This document shows, in pieces, positions 6,459 to 7,307 of a stretch of DNA of 7,307 nucleotides. Position numbers and translations under genes: made by a program. Each line of letters starts with the position of its first letter. Position 1 is the stretch's first letter. Under the pieces are notes generated by a model that was not told where the DNA came from, did not search any database, and worked only from the letters and a program-made list of their open reading frames with translations. The DNA comes from Treponema sp. (lineage in GTDB: Bacteria > Spirochaetota > Spirochaetia > Treponematales > Breznakiellaceae), in the NCBI GenBank assembly GCA_031275535.1, contig JAISOR010000295.1, forward strand, positions 1-7,307, written 5' to 3'.

Positions 6459-6652
6459 GTTGTGCCCGTATACATATTATGTGTAATTTATTGTGTCTAT
6501 GAGGTGTTAGCCCAATATCGCCCTAGAAAAAATTTTATAAAAAGCATTGACAAAAAATGAAAAAATTATATAATTCTGTATTATCATGTCTAATTGTGGA
6601 AAACAAACCGATAATTTATGAGGATATAGTAATACAGGCAAAAAATAATAAA
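6459..6652. other. AT-rich intergenic region without a convincing protein gene
   Basis: Base composition changes abruptly after the receptor stop. The segment is dominated by A and T runs, whereas the genes to the left are GC-rich. I see no open frame with a ribosome binding site. The longest start-to-stop on the plus strand after the promoter is 11 codons (ATG at 6586). The region holds one consensus promoter, a 12-bp palindrome over its -10 box, and a spaced 8-bp inverted repeat. No U-tailed hairpin that would end the receptor transcript is visible. It may be transferred DNA or scar sequence beside the insertion element. Confidence 0.7.
6547..6574 (+). promoter_or_regulatory. Perfect-consensus sigma-70 promoter with no obvious target gene
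   Basis: TTGACA (6547-6552) and TATAAT (6569-6574) both match consensus at every base, with a 16-nt A-rich spacer. Predicted transcription starts near 6581 and runs right. The perfect palindrome AATTATATAATT (6564-6575) covers the -10 box. CTGTATTA (6576-6583) and TAATACAG (6630-6637) form an 8-bp inverted repeat around the start region, so repressor binding is conceivable. Downstream there is only an 11-codon frame, an AAGGAG with no standard start behind it (6664-6668), two hairpins, and the antisense strand of the tnpC fragment. In AT-rich DNA a chance match is more likely than elsewhere, but a match at all twelve bases is still notable. Confidence 0.6.
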
Positions 6653-6832
6653 TCATAGTAAGAAGGAGCGTACCACGCATAACCGGTCTGTATGCGTTCC
6701 GCCGCCATTCGGCGGCTCCAGGGCTTTATATCTTTCTTCCGCCCATAGTAGCTGGTTTTGTAATTGTCTTACCAATTCCCGCAGGGCTTCTATCATGTCT
6801 GGTATTTCTGTTACTGTTGCTGCTTCCGGCAT
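6653..6832 (-). pseudogene. tnpC: Truncated IS66 transposase (tnpC) N-terminal fragment
   Basis: A 59-codon frame begins at ATG 6832, 27 nt after the tnpB stop, where IS66 elements place the transposase gene. No clear Shine-Dalgarno sequence is visible, and in-frame stops lie just upstream. Residues about 13-38 (MIEALRELVRQL, then QNQLLWAEERYKAL) have the leucine-rich coiled-coil character of the TnpC N-terminus. After codon 38 the sequence turns into PPNGGGTHTD and then stops. The expected RxFGxxSE segment, zinc-binding region and DDE catalytic core are all missing. The switch coincides with the hairpin DNA at 6675-6716, suggesting a deletion or rearrangement junction near 6716. The call rests on position after tnpB and coiled-coil character. 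A genuine short ORF is possible but less likely. Confidence 0.55.
6675..6716. repeat. Two adjacent short perfect hairpins
   Basis: ACGCATA (6675-6681) pairs with TATGCGT (6691-6697) around a 9-nt loop. Four bases further on, GCCGCC (6701-6706) pairs with GGCGGC (6711-6716) around ATTC. They sit at the point where the tnpC fragment stops resembling transposase, and about 95 nt downstream of the predicted start of the orphan promoter. The T-rich DNA that follows is not an uninterrupted U-run, so the second stem is at best a weak terminator. Confidence 0.6.
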
Positions 6833-6859
6833 GACATAATACTATCACACCGGAATCTA

Positions 6860-7237
6860 TTATGCAGCTTTTTTTCCGGCCACTGAATAAAATACTTCCT
6901 CGTGTTCGCTGAATATATCTATGCCTTTTAACAATAACCGTATCCGCTGGCAGATATGTTCGTCCAGGTTGCCCCTGTCCTTCGGCCAGGAAAAGCGGTC
7001 TTTTTCAAGCCGCTTTTGACACAGGCAAAATCTGGTTCTCTCCCAATAGAGGATTTTCAGTTTCTTCCGGGTTTTCCCGCAGAACAGGTAATAGGCTCCG
7101 TCGAAGGGGCCTTCGGGCCGCAATTCCCGCACCATCGCGGAAAGTCTGTTGATTTGCTTCCTCATATCCGTGAATCCGGTCTTCACGAATATCCTCGGTT
7201 CTTTTCTCAGTACCATAATATTCTCATTACGGAGCAT
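6860..7237 (-). CDS. tnpB: IS66-family accessory protein TnpB
   Basis: The 125-residue product matches the IS66 Orf2/TnpB family (about 115 residues), which is needed together with TnpA and TnpC for transposition of full elements but has no known catalytic site. Conserved signatures are TDMRKQINRLSAMV (23-36), the PFDG-YYLF strand near 44-52, and KLKILYWERTRFCLCQKRLE (59-78) followed by RFSWP (81-85). The ATG at 7237 is chosen because GGGAGGG (7246-7252) lies 8 nt upstream. A GTG at 7264 would give a longer, unsupported N-terminus, and an ATG at residue 8 is also possible. The frame is intact, so tnpB itself is not decayed even though tnpC is. It is unrelated to the IS200/IS605 RNA-guided TnpB that shares the name. 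Confidence 0.92.
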   Translation of the reverse strand: MLRNENIMVLRKEPRIFVKTGFTDMRKQINRLSAMVRELRPEGPFDGAYYLFCGKTRKKLKILYWERTRFCLCQKRLEKDRFSWPKDRGNLDEHICQRIRLLLKGIDIFSEHEEVFYSVAGKKAA

Positions 7238-7254
7238 TATGTATACCCTCCCGC

Positions 7255-7307
7255 TTATTGCCACATGGGATCTATTACAACTGGATTAGATTTATTAACA
7301 TTAAGCA
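7255..7307 (-). CDS. Possible C-terminal codons of the upstream IS66 gene (tnpA)
   Basis: On the minus strand one frame is open from the window edge for 16 codons (ending VVIDPMWQ) to a TAA at 7255-7257, which is 17 nt before the tnpB start. IS66 elements place tnpA directly upstream of tnpB, and its end commonly falls at this distance. The stretch is too short to show any TnpA motif such as the helix-turn-helix, so the call rests on position only. The other two frames have stops in this stretch or continue into tnpB. Confidence 0.25.
   Translation of the reverse strand, partial: LNVNKSNPVVIDPMWQ

Larger units (their letters stand above)
6653..7307 (-). mobile_element. Partial IS66-family insertion sequence
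   Basis: A complete IS66 tnpB, the N-terminal part of tnpC and possibly the end of tnpA lie in the canonical order on the minus strand. The element continues past the right edge. On the left, the transposase frame is lost within about 60 codons, so the DDE catalytic domain is absent and this copy cannot supply its own transposase. I could not identify a terminal inverted repeat or target duplication, so the left limit given is the end of the last open frame, not a mapped terminus. Confidence 0.7.

Noticed and set aside
6459..6660. CRISPR array or tandem repeat in the AT-rich gap
   Set aside because: No repeated unit of 20 or more bases with regular spacing is present; only scattered A and T runs and short palindromes.
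6672..6839. A plus-strand open frame antisense to the tnpC fragment (containing SVCVPPPFGGSRALY), behind AAGGAG at 6664
   Set aside because: It has no ATG, GTG or TTG near the AAGGAG (only an ACG codon), and it mirrors the coding sequence on the other strand. The residue mix is that of an antisense frame. It could be revisited if the orphan promoter proves active.
6860..7237. RNA-guided TnpB nuclease (IS200/IS605 type, Cas12 ancestor)
   Set aside because: The protein is only about 125 residues and matches IS66 Orf2. The RuvC motifs and length of the nuclease TnpB are absent.

Overview
The window looks like a piece of a moderately GC-rich bacterial chromosome with a Gram-negative-type (diderm) envelope. 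The evidence for an outer membrane is a signal-peptide-bearing, TonB-receptor-like beta-barrel protein. The gene set and general sequence style fit a spirochaete of the Treponema group, such as the insect-gut treponemes. That is an inference from general familiarity, not from any marker gene, and I hold it at about even odds.

Positions 1-3841 (minus strand) hold a compact gene run. Read in the direction of transcription it is: folD (methylene-tetrahydrofolate dehydrogenase/cyclohydrolase), folE2 (GTP cyclohydrolase IB), a small unknown glycine-rich membrane protein, miaB (tRNA methylthiotransferase), and a LapA/DUF1049-like small membrane protein that runs off the left edge. folD/folE2 and folE2/small-protein each overlap by exactly 8 nt. 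miaB follows after 33 nt and must start at TTG. A strong hairpin (278-336) fills the miaB/LapA-like gap and abuts the LapA-like ribosome binding site. The run is probably one operon. FolE2 makes the first pterin intermediate, FolD interconverts one-carbon folates, and MiaB uses SAM to modify tRNA.

Positions 3842-3917 are a short divergent intergenic region with a plausible folD promoter. Positions 3918-6458 (plus strand) encode an 846-residue TonB-dependent-receptor-like outer membrane protein. It has a signal peptide, a carboxypeptidase-regulatory-like N-terminal domain, a plug and a long beta-barrel.

Positions 6459-6652 are a markedly AT-rich gap with no convincing protein gene. It contains a perfect consensus sigma-70 promoter (TTGACA, 16 nt, TATAAT) pointing right, towards two small hairpins and the antisense strand of a transposase fragment.

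Positions 6653-7307 (minus strand) are part of an IS66-family insertion sequence: a complete tnpB, a tnpC cut off after roughly 40 recognisable codons, and possibly the last codons of tnpA at the right edge. The element therefore looks degenerate on its tnpC side.

I found no clearly new multi-gene system. The items most worth a second look are the orphan consensus promoter with its palindromes, the small conserved-looking membrane protein inside the folate operon, the divergent pairing of folE2 with an outer-membrane receptor, and the long hairpin before the LapA-like gene.
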